Of a stretch of DNA of 64,000 nt, positions 28,793-38,105 are shown one piece after another. A model generated the notes under the pieces. That model searched no databases. It was not told where the DNA came from and saw only the letters and a program-made list of their open reading frames with translations. The stretch comes from an uncultured Prochlorococcus sp. GTDB taxonomy: Bacteria; Cyanobacteriota; Cyanobacteriia; PCC-6307; Cyanobiaceae. Every line of letters starts with the position of its first letter. Within the stretch, counting starts at the first letter, position 1. The position numbers were made by a program, and so were the translations under genes. Location of the stretch: assembly GCA_902628235.1 (NCBI GenBank), contig CACOMD010000002.1:20282-84281 (forward strand), given 5' to 3'.

Positions 28793-29040
28793 TAAACTAA
28801 TATATTTTGCCCACAATTGAAAGGTAGAAAATACTACCTAAAATTTTTAAACAAATTAAAATTTAAAGTTAATTAATATTTTCTAATGACTTATTTATTT
28901 CAAGTGATAAAAAAATTTCTAAAAGTATTATGATATAAACATTAATAATATTAAATTTAGTTTTTAAAATACTATTTTAGTTATTAAATCATTCATAAAT
29001 TTTACATTAGATTTCTAAATTTTCTTAAAAATTCATTACC

Positions 29041-29652
29041 TTGCCAATTCCACCTAAAAAAAATAATTATAACAAAAGTCTTCAATTTGAAATATTTGAA
29101 TCTAATAATTTCTTTGCTATTTCACCTCTCCAAAACAAAGAATTAAATCAATCTCGTGCATCCTTAATTCAATGGAGAAAAAATATTTACAAATATCAAA
29201 ACAAAGTTATTGAAAATATTCAAAATCCAATTTCACAAAAGTCATTATTCACAATTGACGATAATTTAGATTTAATAAAAATTAATCCTTTTTCACTTAC
29301 AAGTTTTTCAATTAATTTCTGGCGTTCAAATAAATCTGTAGATAAGGGACCTGCTATGTATTTTGTTATTGAAACAATAAAAACTTCAAAAATTATTCTT
29401 TACATAGGAGAAACAAACTCTGCAGATAAAAGATGGAAAGGAGATCATGACTGCAAAAATTATATATCTAACTATAAAGAAACAATGTCAAATAATAAAT
29501 TAGAAAGCAATTTAGATATACGTTTTTTTCTAGATGTGCCCAAAGATGTCAAATTAAGACGTAAATTAGAAAAGCGTCTAATCTATTTATGGTTACCTCC
29601 ATTCAATAAAGAGACTAGAGATAGATGGACTACAACTTTCACCAATAATTAA
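29041..29652 (+). CDS. GIY-YIG nuclease-family protein
   Basis: A 203-residue protein whose second half carries a GIY-YIG-like core: 'MYFVIETIKTSKIILYIGETNSADKRWKGDH' (strand-YIG-strand and the following Arg) and 'RRKLEKRLIYLWLPPFNKE' with the expected Glu. The first tyrosine of the motif is in 'MYFVIE'. Cyanobacterial members of this type are uncharacterised. It begins with TTG at 29041 without a clear Shine-Dalgarno, 25 bases upstream of pepA in the same direction. Confidence 0.75.
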   Translation: MPIPPKKNNYNKSLQFEIFESNNFFAISPLQNKELNQSRASLIQWRKNIYKYQNKVIENIQNPISQKSLFTIDDNLDLIKINPFSLTSFSINFWRSNKSVDKGPAMYFVIETIKTSKIILYIGETNSADKRWKGDHDCKNYISNYKETMSNNKLESNLDIRFFLDVPKDVKLRRKLEKRLIYLWLPPFNKETRDRWTTTFTNN

Positions 29653-29677
29653 CAAATTTATTAAATTCTTATAAAAA

Positions 29678-31156
29678 ATGCAATTCTCAATCTTCAAAAA
29701 TCAATTAAGTTCTTGGCAAGGCAGATCACTCATAATTGGATTAAATAAGGACTATATCGATAATCAGTTAGAAACAATTAATTTTATCGTTGATTTAAAA
29801 CAACTAATAAAAAAGCTTAATGACAATAATTTCAAGGGAGAGATTGGTAACTCAATAAGTCTAGAAATTTTAGGCCATAATTTAGATTCTTTAACCATTA
29901 TTGGTCTTGGTGAAAAAAATGGAATGAATACTAATGTTTTAAGGAATTCTCTATCAGAATGTATTAGAAAAGTTATCGATAAGGAAGAAAAAATTGGGAT
30001 GTTGATGCCTTGGGATGCATTAGGAAACAACGCAATTTATGATATTGCTGAAACACTTAGATTATCAACTTATAAGGATAATAGATTTAATAAACATAGA
30101 GATGAAAAAATAACTCTTAAAGAAATTGAATTTTTAAACCTTGAAAATATTGAAAGTATTTCATTCAAAGAAGTTGAAAATATTTGTCAAGGAGTGGAAT
30201 TTGCTAGAAAGCTTGTAGCTGCTCCGCCAAATGATTTAACCCCACTTGAAATGTCAAAAAAAGCGATTGAGATAGCAAATGAACACAATCTTGAAATTAA
30301 AATTTTAGAAGAGAATGATTGTAGAAATCTTGGAATGGGTGCTTATCTTGCAGTAGCAAAGGGTTCTAATTTAAAACCTAAATTTATACATATAACTTAT
30401 AGACCTGAAAATTCAGTATCATTCAAGGTCGCATTAGTGGGGAAAGGTTTAACTTTTGATTCTGGTGGATATAACCTTAAGGTTGGAGCTTCTCAAATAG
30501 AAATGATGAAATATGACATGGGAGGAAGTGCAGCTGTCTTAGGCGCAGCAAAAGCGATTGGATCTTTGAAGCCAAAAGGTGTTGAAATACATTTTATAGT
30601 TGCCGCATGTGAAAATATGATTAATGGTTTAGCAATGCATCCTGGAGATGTAATAACAGCATCTAATGGAAAAACTATCGAAGTCAATAATACTGATGCG
30701 GAGGGAAGACTTACACTAGCTGATGCTTTAACTTATGCCTCTAATTTAAAACCCAATACAATAATTGATTTAGCAACTTTAACTGGTGCATGCCTTATCG
30801 CATTAGGAAATGATGTTGCAGGGATGTGGAGTAATAATGATGAATTAGCAAACGAACTATTGGACGCTGCCCTCAACAAGGGAGAAGGGTTATGGCGAAT
30901 GCCTTTACAAAAGTCATACAAAGATGGATTGAAATCTCACATAGCAGATATGAAAAATACTGGACCAAGAGCTGGAGGATCAATAACAGCTGCTTTATTT
31001 CTTGAAGAATTTCTTGACAAAAATATCAATTGGGCTCATATTGATATCGCTGGAACATGTTGGACAGATAAGAATAAAGGATTAAATCCCAGCGGCGCCA
31101 CAGGTTATGGAGTTAGAACACTAATAGATTGGATCAAAAGTAAGGAAAAAATATAG
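29678..31156 (+). CDS. pepA: Leucyl aminopeptidase (cytosol aminopeptidase, M17)
   Basis: A 492-residue two-domain metallopeptidase. The catalytic domain has '[14 protein letters not shown]', '[14 protein letters not shown]' and the M17 signature '[14 protein letters not shown]'. Its zinc ligands (Lys and Asp in KGLTFDSGG, Asp/Glu in NTDAEGR) and the catalytic Arg are all present. It processes N-terminal residues from peptides in the cytosol. It converges on msrA with a 3-base gap. Confidence 0.97.
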   Translation: MQFSIFKNQLSSWQGRSLIIGLNKDYIDNQLETINFIVDLKQLIKKLNDNNFKGEIGNSISLEILGHNLDSLTIIGLGEKNGMNTNVLRNSLSECIRKVIDKEEKIGMLMPWDALGNNAIYDIAETLRLSTYKDNRFNKHRDEKITLKEIEFLNLENIESISFKEVENICQGVEFARKLVAAPPNDLTPLEMSKKAIEIANEHNLEIKILEENDCRNLGMGAYLAVAKGSNLKPKFIHITYRPENSVSFKVALVGKGLTFDSGGYNLKVGASQIEMMKYDMGGSAAVLGAAKAIGSLKPKGVEIHFIVAACENMINGLAMHPGDVITASNGKTIEVNNTDAEGRLTLADALTYASNLKPNTIIDLATLTGACLIALGNDVAGMWSNNDELANELLDAALNKGEGLWRMPLQKSYKDGLKSHIADMKNTGPRAGGSITAALFLEEFLDKNINWAHIDIAGTCWTDKNKGLNPSGATGYGVRTLIDWIKSKEKI

Positions 31157-31159
31157 AAC

Positions 31160-31762
31160 TTATTCAGACCACTCACTACCTGATTTAGAATTCTCACCCC
31201 ATATTTGTTCTAATCTCTTGTCTCTTCCACAAGAGTACCTATAAAATTTATATTTAAACTCATAATTGTCAGCAAAATTCTGATGGTAATCTTCCGCTAT
31301 CCAAAATTTATTTTTAGCTTTAATTTCTACTTTAATTTCTTCAATAGGAACCTTAAGTTCCATAGCTGCAGATCTTAATGCATCATTAGATAGATTTTCT
31401 TCAGTAGAATTTTGATAAAAAATAACTGGTCTATAAGAATCTCCCCTATCACAAAATTGGCCCTTACCATCGAGAGGATCAATATTTCTCAAATAAACTC
31501 TCAATAATTGATCTAAAGAAACTAATGAGGGATCATAATTTACTAATACTACCTCTTGATGACCATTATGATTATCGTAATTAGGATTATTTAAATCTCC
31601 GCCTGAATAACCACTTTTAACAAAATCTACCCCATCTAAATATTCAAGATCATGCTCTAAGCACCAAAAGCAGCCCCCTGCAAGAATAATTTCATCAGAA
31701 TGCACTTCAATTGGATTAGTTATTATTGAAAGGATAATGAATAAAGGCAAAAGATATTTCAT
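31160..31762 (-). CDS. msrA: Peptide methionine sulfoxide reductase A, exported
   Basis: A 200-residue MsrA with an N-terminal signal sequence (MKYLLPLFIILSIITNPIEV), so it acts outside the cytoplasm, probably in the periplasm. The catalytic motif is GGCFWC (Cys31), followed by 'SGYSGG', 'NGHQEVVLVNYDP' and 'ENxxHQ-like EDYHQNF'. It repairs oxidised methionines in envelope proteins. It is last in the leftward bamA-lpx cluster, 16 bases from lpxB, which suits an envelope role. Confidence 0.93.
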   Translation of the reverse strand: MKYLLPLFIILSIITNPIEVHSDEIILAGGCFWCLEHDLEYLDGVDFVKSGYSGGDLNNPNYDNHNGHQEVVLVNYDPSLVSLDQLLRVYLRNIDPLDGKGQFCDRGDSYRPVIFYQNSTEENLSNDALRSAAMELKVPIEEIKVEIKAKNKFWIAEDYHQNFADNYEFKYKFYRYSCGRDKRLEQIWGENSKSGSEWSE

Positions 31763-31778
31763 AAATTTATTATAAATA

Positions 31779-32957
31779 CTAAATAATTGAATTTAAGATT
31801 TCTTTTGCAGCTCTTTTAGTGACTCCTTCATCACCTAAATTTTTCTTTAGTAATTTATATCCTTTCTTAATTTTTAACTTATCATTATTTTTTTCTAATA
31901 ATTTACATGATTTTCTAAATACTGAATTGACATTAAACTCTTTCTGCACAAATTCTGGAACTATAAGTCTCTTCGTCAAAAGATTGATGGGAGAAATAAA
32001 TTTTAATTTAAAATTAAGAAGTTTTTTAGCAATAAATGCTGTGACTCTACTAACTTTATAACCAACAACTTGAGGAATATCATATAAAGCTAGTTCCATA
32101 TTTACGGTACCAGATTTGCAAAGTGCTAATTTTGATAATGAGTATATATAAATTTTAGTTTCCTCTATTTCTGATGTCGATATTACTCTGCCGTTAATAT
32201 TATTTTTATCTAATGCTTTTTGAAAAGTTTGATCAAATACTTTTCTACAAGAAGGGATAAATACTACAAGATCAGGATATTTTTTTTGTAATTTTTGAGC
32301 AACCTTTATAAAGGTAGGCAATATATATCTTAGTTCTTGCGGTCTTGAAGCTGGCATTATTAAAAGTATATTTTGATTACTTTTAAGGTCTAAATATTTT
32401 CTAGATTCTTTTTTAGTAGGAAGTTTTTTTGTAAGATCAACCATTGGATGACCAATCCAAGATACTCTTCCACCTCTTTTCCTATAAAAAATTGCTTCTT
32501 GTTGAAAAATTGCAAAAATCTTATCCGAGAAACTAATAAGATCTGTTGTTGAATTATTACCTACTCTCCAAGCCCATTCTTGTGGTGCTATGTAATAATA
32601 AATTGGCATATCGATTTTTTTTTTCTTTAATTTTCTTCCGATACTAATATTTGGCCCCATGTAGTCAATTAAAATTAAGCAATTAGGAGACTTTGCGATT
32701 AGAGCCTTCAGAAATTCTTTTTGTATTTTCATCATAGGTAGTACTAATGGAACAGCTTCCCAAATCCCAATTGCACTGATAGGAGTAGTATCCTTTATAA
32801 TTTGTACTCCTGCTTTTCTCATCTTTTCACCGCCTAAACCATAGATCTCTAAATCAATAGATCGTTTTCTACTCTCATCAAATAATTCTTTAGCCAATAA
32901 GCTACCGTGTAAATCACCTGATACTTCTCCTGTGCTTATAAATATTTTTTTCTTCAT
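31779..32957 (-). CDS. lpxB: Lipid-A-disaccharide synthase
   Basis: A 392-residue GT19 glycosyltransferase joining UDP-diacylglucosamine and lipid X. Hallmarks are 'FISTGEVSGDLHGSLLAKEL', 'IYGLGGEKMRKAGVQ', 'IYYYIAPQEWAWR', 'WIGHPMVDL', 'MPASRPQELRYILP' and 'ALCKSGTVNMELAL'. Its ATG overlaps the lpxA TGA (ATGA), so the two are co-translated. Confidence 0.96.
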   Translation of the reverse strand: MKKKIFISTGEVSGDLHGSLLAKELFDESRKRSIDLEIYGLGGEKMRKAGVQIIKDTTPISAIGIWEAVPLVLPMMKIQKEFLKALIAKSPNCLILIDYMGPNISIGRKLKKKKIDMPIYYYIAPQEWAWRVGNNSTTDLISFSDKIFAIFQQEAIFYRKRGGRVSWIGHPMVDLTKKLPTKKESRKYLDLKSNQNILLIMPASRPQELRYILPTFIKVAQKLQKKYPDLVVFIPSCRKVFDQTFQKALDKNNINGRVISTSEIEETKIYIYSLSKLALCKSGTVNMELALYDIPQVVGYKVSRVTAFIAKKLLNFKLKFISPINLLTKRLIVPEFVQKEFNVNSVFRKSCKLLEKNNDKLKIKKGYKLLKKNLGDEGVTKRAAKEILNSII

Positions 32958-33796
32958 AAGTTAGCTATTGGCATTGGACCTCTTCTATTATTTAGTATCG
33001 AATCTTTTACAAATTGGCATAATCTTTCTGATGAAAAGTCAAGTTCTTGACTCATTGCAACCTCAACTGCTTCTGAAATTACATAATCAGACTTAAAGAG
33101 CAAAAGCCATGTTTTTAAAAGTAATTTAAAATCAAGGTTGTTTTTTTCAATTAATCCACTTCTTTTAATCCCAACTTTATTTAATCCTCTTAGTCTACCT
33201 GGACTACCTTCAGCGAGGCAGAAAGGGGGTACATCTCTTACCACTCTAGTCATTCCTCCAATCATTGATAGATACCCAATTTGGACAAACTGATGTATAC
33301 CTAAACAACCTCCAATAACTGCACAATCTTCAATTATTACATGACCTGCCACTTGGACGCTGTTCGATAAAATAACATTATTACCTACTTCACAGTTATG
33401 TCCTATATGGGAGTAAGCCATCATCAAATTATTATTTCCAATAATAGTTTTTTCTCCCTCATCTGTAGCTTTGTTAATGGTTACACATTCTCTAAAAGTA
33501 TTATTATCTCCAATAATGAGTTCTGTATTGGCACCTTTATATTTTAAATCTTGAGGTTCAAGGCCCAAAAAAACATTGGGGAAAATTTTATTATTTTTAC
33601 CTAAAATCGTCTTCCCATCAACTATAGAATTCGGTCCAACTGAGGTACCAGATCCAATAATAACTTCAGGACCTATAATTGCTCCTTGACCAACAATGAC
33701 ACCATCATGCAATTGAGCATTTGGATGAATAGAAGCACTAGGATGAATTTCCAAATTATTTGATTTTGAATTTTCAATTTTTTTGATATTATCCAT
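32954..33796 (-). CDS. lpxA: UDP-N-acetylglucosamine O-acyltransferase
   Basis: A 280-residue left-handed beta-helix enzyme adding the first acyl chain of lipid A. Hexapeptide repeats start at 'IHPSASIHPNAQLHDGVIVGQGA', with 'QDLKYKGANTELIIGDNNTFRECVTIN' and the catalytic-histidine region 'YSHIGHNCEVGN'. 'GCLGIHQFVQIG' precedes a helical tail. Sits 3 bases after fabZ and overlaps lpxB by 4 bases. Confidence 0.97.
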   Translation of the reverse strand: MDNIKKIENSKSNNLEIHPSASIHPNAQLHDGVIVGQGAIIGPEVIIGSGTSVGPNSIVDGKTILGKNNKIFPNVFLGLEPQDLKYKGANTELIIGDNNTFRECVTINKATDEGEKTIIGNNNLMMAYSHIGHNCEVGNNVILSNSVQVAGHVIIEDCAVIGGCLGIHQFVQIGYLSMIGGMTRVVRDVPPFCLAEGSPGRLRGLNKVGIKRSGLIEKNNLDFKLLLKTWLLLFKSDYVISEAVEVAMSQELDFSSERLCQFVKDSILNNRRGPMPIANL

Positions 33797-33799
33797 CTT

Positions 33800-34258
33800 T
33801 TAATCAACCAAAGAGAACATTAATTCACCGGAACAAACTAATTGCCCTTCAACTTGTACTTCTCCTTTAATTTTTCCAAATCTTTTTCTTTTTAAACTAA
33901 CTAATTCACAAGATATTAATAATTGATCTCCTGGGAAAACAGGTTTGCGGAATTTAACATTATTAATCCCTGCAAATACAAATAGTCCCTTTGGTAATGC
34001 AGGCATTTTGGCAACAATCAAACCACCAACTTGTGCCATCGACTCAACTATTAATACACCCGGCATCAATGGTCTATCTGGGAAATGTCCTTGAAACTGT
34101 GGTTCATTAATAGTAATATTTTTTACCGCAACTGCCTTTTCTCCTGGAATGTATTTAATTACTTTATCTACTAATGCGAAAGGATATCGATGAGGCAAAA
34201 GACCTAGAATCTCTTGGGTAGTTATTTGCTCTCCATTAGTAAGCTTTTGATTTTCCAA
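33800..34258 (-). CDS. fabZ: 3-hydroxyacyl-ACP dehydratase FabZ
   Basis: A 152-residue hot-dog-fold enzyme of fatty acid elongation. The catalytic His58 lies in '[13 protein letters not shown]' and Glu72 in 'IVESMAQ'; '[12 protein letters not shown]' is the N-terminal signature. The start is TTG at 34258; no ATG is available before the conserved region. Placement within the lpx cluster supplies and competes for the same hydroxyacyl-ACP, as in many Gram-negatives. Confidence 0.97.
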   Translation of the reverse strand: MENQKLTNGEQITTQEILGLLPHRYPFALVDKVIKYIPGEKAVAVKNITINEPQFQGHFPDRPLMPGVLIVESMAQVGGLIVAKMPALPKGLFVFAGINNVKFRKPVFPGDQLLISCELVSLKRKRFGKIKGEVQVEGQLVCSGELMFSLVD

Positions 34259-34270
34259 AATTTAAAAAAA

Positions 34271-35107
34271 TTAACTTTTAAGGTATGACGCTAATAAAGC
34301 ATTCAAAGAATGGGAGCCCTTATAGACCATTATTTGCGCCTTAGGTAACCCTACCAAAGCGAGGTCCCCTATCAAGTCTAAAATCTTGTGTCTTATCGGT
34401 TCATTAGCAAATCTTAATGGAGGATTAACCCATTTATCCCCATCACAAACAAGTGCATTCTCTAAATTACCACCTTTAATTAACCCAAGTTCATTTAGTT
34501 CTTCAAATTGATCTTTAAATCCAAAAGTTCTTGCTGGAGCAATCAAATCTACATAAGCTTTTGGGTTTAATTCGATTTTAAAGGTCTGTATTCCAATGGC
34601 TTCATATTTAAAATCAATAGTTGAAATTATAGTTATTTGCTTCGCTGGTATAACAGAAATTACTGAATCATTTTGATTTAAAATTTTAGACTTATTAATT
34701 TCTTTCATGAAATTTGATGGTTTAGCCACTTTTTTTATTCCAACTTCTTCAAAAGCTTCAACCCATTGAATCGCTGAGCCATCTAAAAGAGGAATCTCTT
34801 TACCATCGACTTCTATATGAATATAGTTAATACCGCATCCTGCGAAAGAAGATAAAAGATGTTCAATAGTATATAAATTTCTCTTACCCAACTTAACAGC
34901 TGTACAAAGCATTGTATTTCCAATTAAGCTTTGATCTAATCGATAAATTTTATTTGGATTATCAGAAAAAGATACATAATAACCCTCATGATCATATGAT
35001 TTAATTGTAATTTTAGTTTTTTCTCCACTATGAAGGCCTATCCCATCTCTAGTTATTGAACCAGAAATAGTAAAGCAATCATCATAGTGAGAAGGCCAAG
35101 GGAACAC
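34271..35107 (-). CDS. lpxC: UDP-3-O-acyl-N-acetylglucosamine deacetylase
   Basis: A 278-residue zinc deacetylase, the committed step of lipid A synthesis. Zinc ligands are in 'YTIEHLLSSFAGCG' and 'PIRHKILDLIGDLAL' (His and Asp), and 'DGSAIQWVEAF' is conserved. The GTG start immediately follows the bamA stop (TAAGTG, no spacer), so expression is coupled to bamA. Confidence 0.96.
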   Translation of the reverse strand: MFPWPSHYDDCFTISGSITRDGIGLHSGEKTKITIKSYDHEGYYVSFSDNPNKIYRLDQSLIGNTMLCTAVKLGKRNLYTIEHLLSSFAGCGINYIHIEVDGKEIPLLDGSAIQWVEAFEEVGIKKVAKPSNFMKEINKSKILNQNDSVISVIPAKQITIISTIDFKYEAIGIQTFKIELNPKAYVDLIAPARTFGFKDQFEELNELGLIKGGNLENALVCDGDKWVNPPLRFANEPIRHKILDLIGDLALVGLPKAQIMVYKGSHSLNALLASYLKS

Positions 35108-37222
35108 TTAAAATTTCCAACCGACGCCAAGTGTATATCTTGTATTACCGCTTAGATCTTGTGATGCAATATCTAATCTTAAAGGTCCAAGAGGAGTCTT
35201 GATTCCAATACCTCCACCTAGAGAAAAACCAGATCCTACTTTATTAAGTAGTTTCCCGGGTTTGCCAGGAACATCTTTTTGAGTTCCCAAATCAGTACCT
35301 GCGTCTACAAATAAGGAACCGGAGATCATCCTCCATATTGGGACTCGATATTCTGCAGATAATTCTACAAAACTTTTGCTAACTGATAATTCGCAAGAAC
35401 CCCAGCCTCTTACGGAAGAAGACCCACCCATACAAAATGCTTCATAAGGAGGTAATTCTCCTAAAACAGTGCCTGTTTTGAATTGAAATCCAATAGTTTG
35501 AAAACACTCATTATTAGCAGAAACGTCAGATTTACATTCCTTAGTAAAATTAATCAACCTAACTGGAATAAACCACGAATAAGCTGCTCTTAATCTGTTA
35601 AAAGTAGGGGCATTATCTCCTAAGGGAAAAAATTGTTCAGTACCAAATCTTAATAAGCTTCCAGAGCTAGGGTTAACATTATTATTTAATTTGTTATAAA
35701 CTCCTCCGGCGGCGACGCTTATTAAGGTATTTTCAGAAGGGCAACTACCATCCTTAGGAGAATATCCAATGCAAATAATTTCACTTATATTTGCAGTGAT
35801 TGGATTTTTAGTCGCGTACGGTTTTTTATTGCCATTACTATCAATCATACTTACTTTTTTAAAATTCATACCAGTTGAGATTCTCCAAGGAGTTTCTCTA
35901 AAAGGATCTCCACCATTTAAAGGCCTTAAAAATGTAAATCCTCCTCCGACGTTTTCCAAAACGATTGAAGAGAAGGAATCTGTAATATTACTATCTTTAT
36001 CATTTACCGCAAACAATCTACCATTACTATTACTTCGAAATTCCTGAGGATAATCCCTACTTAAAAATACATTTGTTTTAAAAGAAGTTCTATGTTTATC
36101 TCCTTTAATCCAAGGATCATATAAGGAGAAATTATAAGTAGTCGAAAAGTTACCAAAGTTCAGATTTAAATCAGTACTCCAGGCTCTGCCAAAAGTATTA
36201 CTTTCTTTAAATCCAAGTTGGGCAAAAATACCTGCTGAATTACTATAACCAACACCTCCTGTTAGTGATCCTGTCCTTTGTTCACTAATATCTAGAGCTA
36301 TTATTACTTTTTTATTATTTTGGTCATCTGGTTTTAAGGATACCTTGATATCATTAAATAAAGATGTTGCATAAAGTCTTTTTATATCATTTTCTAATAT
36401 TTTTCTGTTAAAAACAACACCTGAATTTGTTTTCAGTTCTCGCCTAATAACCCATTCTTTTGTCTTACCTTTTCTAACTTTTTCATCTATACCAATAAAT
36501 CTTATTTGAATTTTAGAGACAATTCCCTCATCAACATTTAATTGAATAGAACCATTATCAGAAATTCTTTCAGGACCAGCAACTCTGGCAAGAGAATACC
36601 CTTGGTCCACATACCATTTTTTTATCAAACTAATCCCATCTTGAAGTTCATTTAAATTTAATGTTGAACCATAATATTTATCAAAAATCCCATTTACATA
36701 TTTTTGAGTAACAATTGAATTACTTGGTTGAATTGAGATTTGTTTAAGGATTGGATTAGGCACAATTTGTACAATTAACTTAACTCCTAGGGCACCATCC
36801 TCTGCTTTGAACTTAACTCCAGAAAACCATCCACTTGCATATATAGAATCTAAGTCTTGTTTTAATATTTCATTATTCACAATACTTCCTGGTTTTATAC
36901 TCATTGAGTCATAAGCTGCTAACTCTAATTTTCTGCCCTCAGGATGATCTTCCCATCCTTTAATAATAATTTCCGAAATCAGTACGTTTGCATCTGAGTC
37001 TGAATTAACTTCTTCTGAATTATCAACTACATAAGTCTCTAAAAAGTGTTCTCGAGAAAAATCGCTTGAAAGATTTTCAAATACGGAATTTTTTTTATTT
37101 ATCAATGATTCATTTTTCGACAAATATCGCGAATACGCATCATTATTACTTACGCCTAAAAGTATTGAAAAAATTCCAAAACTAGTTAATATTTTTCTTA
37201 TTTTTAATTGATGATTATTCAT
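35108..37222 (-). CDS. bamA: Outer-membrane assembly protein BamA/Omp85
   Basis: A 704-residue outer-membrane protein with a signal peptide (first ~30 residues) and an acidic Ser-rich linker. POTRA domains span about residues 80-310 ('VLISEIIIKGWEDHPEG', 'LKQISIQPSNSIVTQKYV', 'VSKIQIRFIGIDEKV'). A C-terminal 16-strand barrel has the lid-loop motif 'SSVRGWG' and ends in 'RYTLGVGWKF'. Three POTRAs are typical of cyanobacterial Omp85. Heads the envelope cluster bamA-lpxC-fabZ-lpxA-lpxB-msrA, 26 bases after purC. Confidence 0.95.
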   Translation of the reverse strand: MNNHQLKIRKILTSFGIFSILLGVSNNDAYSRYLSKNESLINKKNSVFENLSSDFSREHFLETYVVDNSEEVNSDSDANVLISEIIIKGWEDHPEGRKLELAAYDSMSIKPGSIVNNEILKQDLDSIYASGWFSGVKFKAEDGALGVKLIVQIVPNPILKQISIQPSNSIVTQKYVNGIFDKYYGSTLNLNELQDGISLIKKWYVDQGYSLARVAGPERISDNGSIQLNVDEGIVSKIQIRFIGIDEKVRKGKTKEWVIRRELKTNSGVVFNRKILENDIKRLYATSLFNDIKVSLKPDDQNNKKVIIALDISEQRTGSLTGGVGYSNSAGIFAQLGFKESNTFGRAWSTDLNLNFGNFSTTYNFSLYDPWIKGDKHRTSFKTNVFLSRDYPQEFRSNSNGRLFAVNDKDSNITDSFSSIVLENVGGGFTFLRPLNGGDPFRETPWRISTGMNFKKVSMIDSNGNKKPYATKNPITANISEIICIGYSPKDGSCPSENTLISVAAGGVYNKLNNNVNPSSGSLLRFGTEQFFPLGDNAPTFNRLRAAYSWFIPVRLINFTKECKSDVSANNECFQTIGFQFKTGTVLGELPPYEAFCMGGSSSVRGWGSCELSVSKSFVELSAEYRVPIWRMISGSLFVDAGTDLGTQKDVPGKPGKLLNKVGSGFSLGGGIGIKTPLGPLRLDIASQDLSGNTRYTLGVGWKF

Positions 37223-37248
37223 GGGTGATAATGAAAAAAAATTTGATT

Positions 37249-37989
37249 TTAAGTGGAACTAATAAAAATTTTTATTCGATTACTAATTTCACTGTACGCC
37301 TCAATTAAGTCTCCTAGATCATGCCTGAAACGATCTTTATCTAGACTTTCAATTTTACCATTATTTGCTTTCATATCCCACAATCTGCAATTATCAGGGC
37401 TAAACTCATCTGCCAAAACTACTTGCCCATTTTGGTTTCGACCATACTCTACTTTGAAATCAACTAAATTTATCTGAATATTTGAAAAGAATACCATTAA
37501 TATTGAGTTAATTTTCTTTGTTAATTCTTTTATAAAAAGTAATTCTTCTTGACTTATTATGTCCATCAAAATAATCCTATCTATAGTTAAAAGAGGATCA
37601 TTTAAATTATCATCCTTATAATAAAAATCAATTAACGGTTCTTTAAGTACAGTCCCAGGCTCTATATTTGTCTGATTACATATTGAACCATAAGCAGTAT
37701 TTCTTACAACAACTTCTAATGGTATTATCTTAACTTTTTGAGCTATAAAAGAAGATTTAGAATTTGATCTTATGTAATGAGTTGGAATATTTTGATTTAT
37801 CAGATATTTAAAAATAGTTTCACTTATGAAACAGTTTAATTCTCCTTTACCTTCAAATGTTGATTTTTTTGCGGCATTAAAGGCTGTGGCGTCATCTTTA
37901 AATTGAACAATTACCTCTTCAGGATTTTTATTTGCAAAAATTTTCTTTGCTTTCCCTTCATAAATTAATTTTTTGTTATCTATGTTCAT
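37249..37989 (-). CDS. purC: Phosphoribosylaminoimidazole-succinocarboxamide (SAICAR) synthase
   Basis: A 246-residue ATP-dependent ligase of purine synthesis. Motifs include 'LIYEGKAKKIFA', 'VQFKDDATAFNAAKK', 'GKGELNCFIS', 'IIPLEVVVRNTAYGS' and 'VDFKVEYGRNQNGQVVLADEFSPDNCRLWD'. It is divergent from purD across a 116-base region that contains an inverted repeat, and lies just upstream of bamA on the same strand. Confidence 0.97.
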   Translation of the reverse strand: MNIDNKKLIYEGKAKKIFANKNPEEVIVQFKDDATAFNAAKKSTFEGKGELNCFISETIFKYLINQNIPTHYIRSNSKSSFIAQKVKIIPLEVVVRNTAYGSICNQTNIEPGTVLKEPLIDFYYKDDNLNDPLLTIDRIILMDIISQEELLFIKELTKKINSILMVFFSNIQINLVDFKVEYGRNQNGQVVLADEFSPDNCRLWDMKANNGKIESLDKDRFRHDLGDLIEAYSEISNRIKIFISST

Positions 37990-38023
37990 AAGAATTGATT
38001 TTCAATAGAAAAAAATACAATAT

Positions 38024-38040
38024 AATTACTTTAAGTAATT
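38024..38040. promoter_or_regulatory. Inverted repeat between divergent purC and purD
   Basis: AATTACTT (38024-38031), one base, then AAGTAATT (38033-38040) forms a near-continuous 17-base palindrome in the purC/purD control region. The two genes belong to the same pathway, so a shared operator is attractive. The all-A/T flanks make a chance match quite possible. Confidence 0.35.
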
Positions 38041-38105
38041 AATACATTAAGTAAGAAATTACCAGTTTCACTTTAACTGATTAATCAGCAAAATAAATAA
38101 CTATT

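Larger units (their letters stand above)
28639..29040. other. Divergent intergenic region DUF1825 / GIY-YIG
   Basis: A 402-base gap between divergent genes. The half next to DUF1825 holds an unusually GC-rich palindrome and a candidate leader or small RNA, listed separately. The half next to the GIY-YIG gene (about 28850-29040) is nearly pure A/T with no structure I can support. No protein gene is seen. Confidence 0.6.

Noticed and set aside
28639..28820. T-box riboswitch before the tyrS operon
   Set aside because: A tyrS leader invites this idea, but the conserved T-box sequence (GGTGGNACC followed by GCG, pairing with the tRNA acceptor end) is not present; only the unrelated GTTGCACCGGTGCAAC palindrome is seen.
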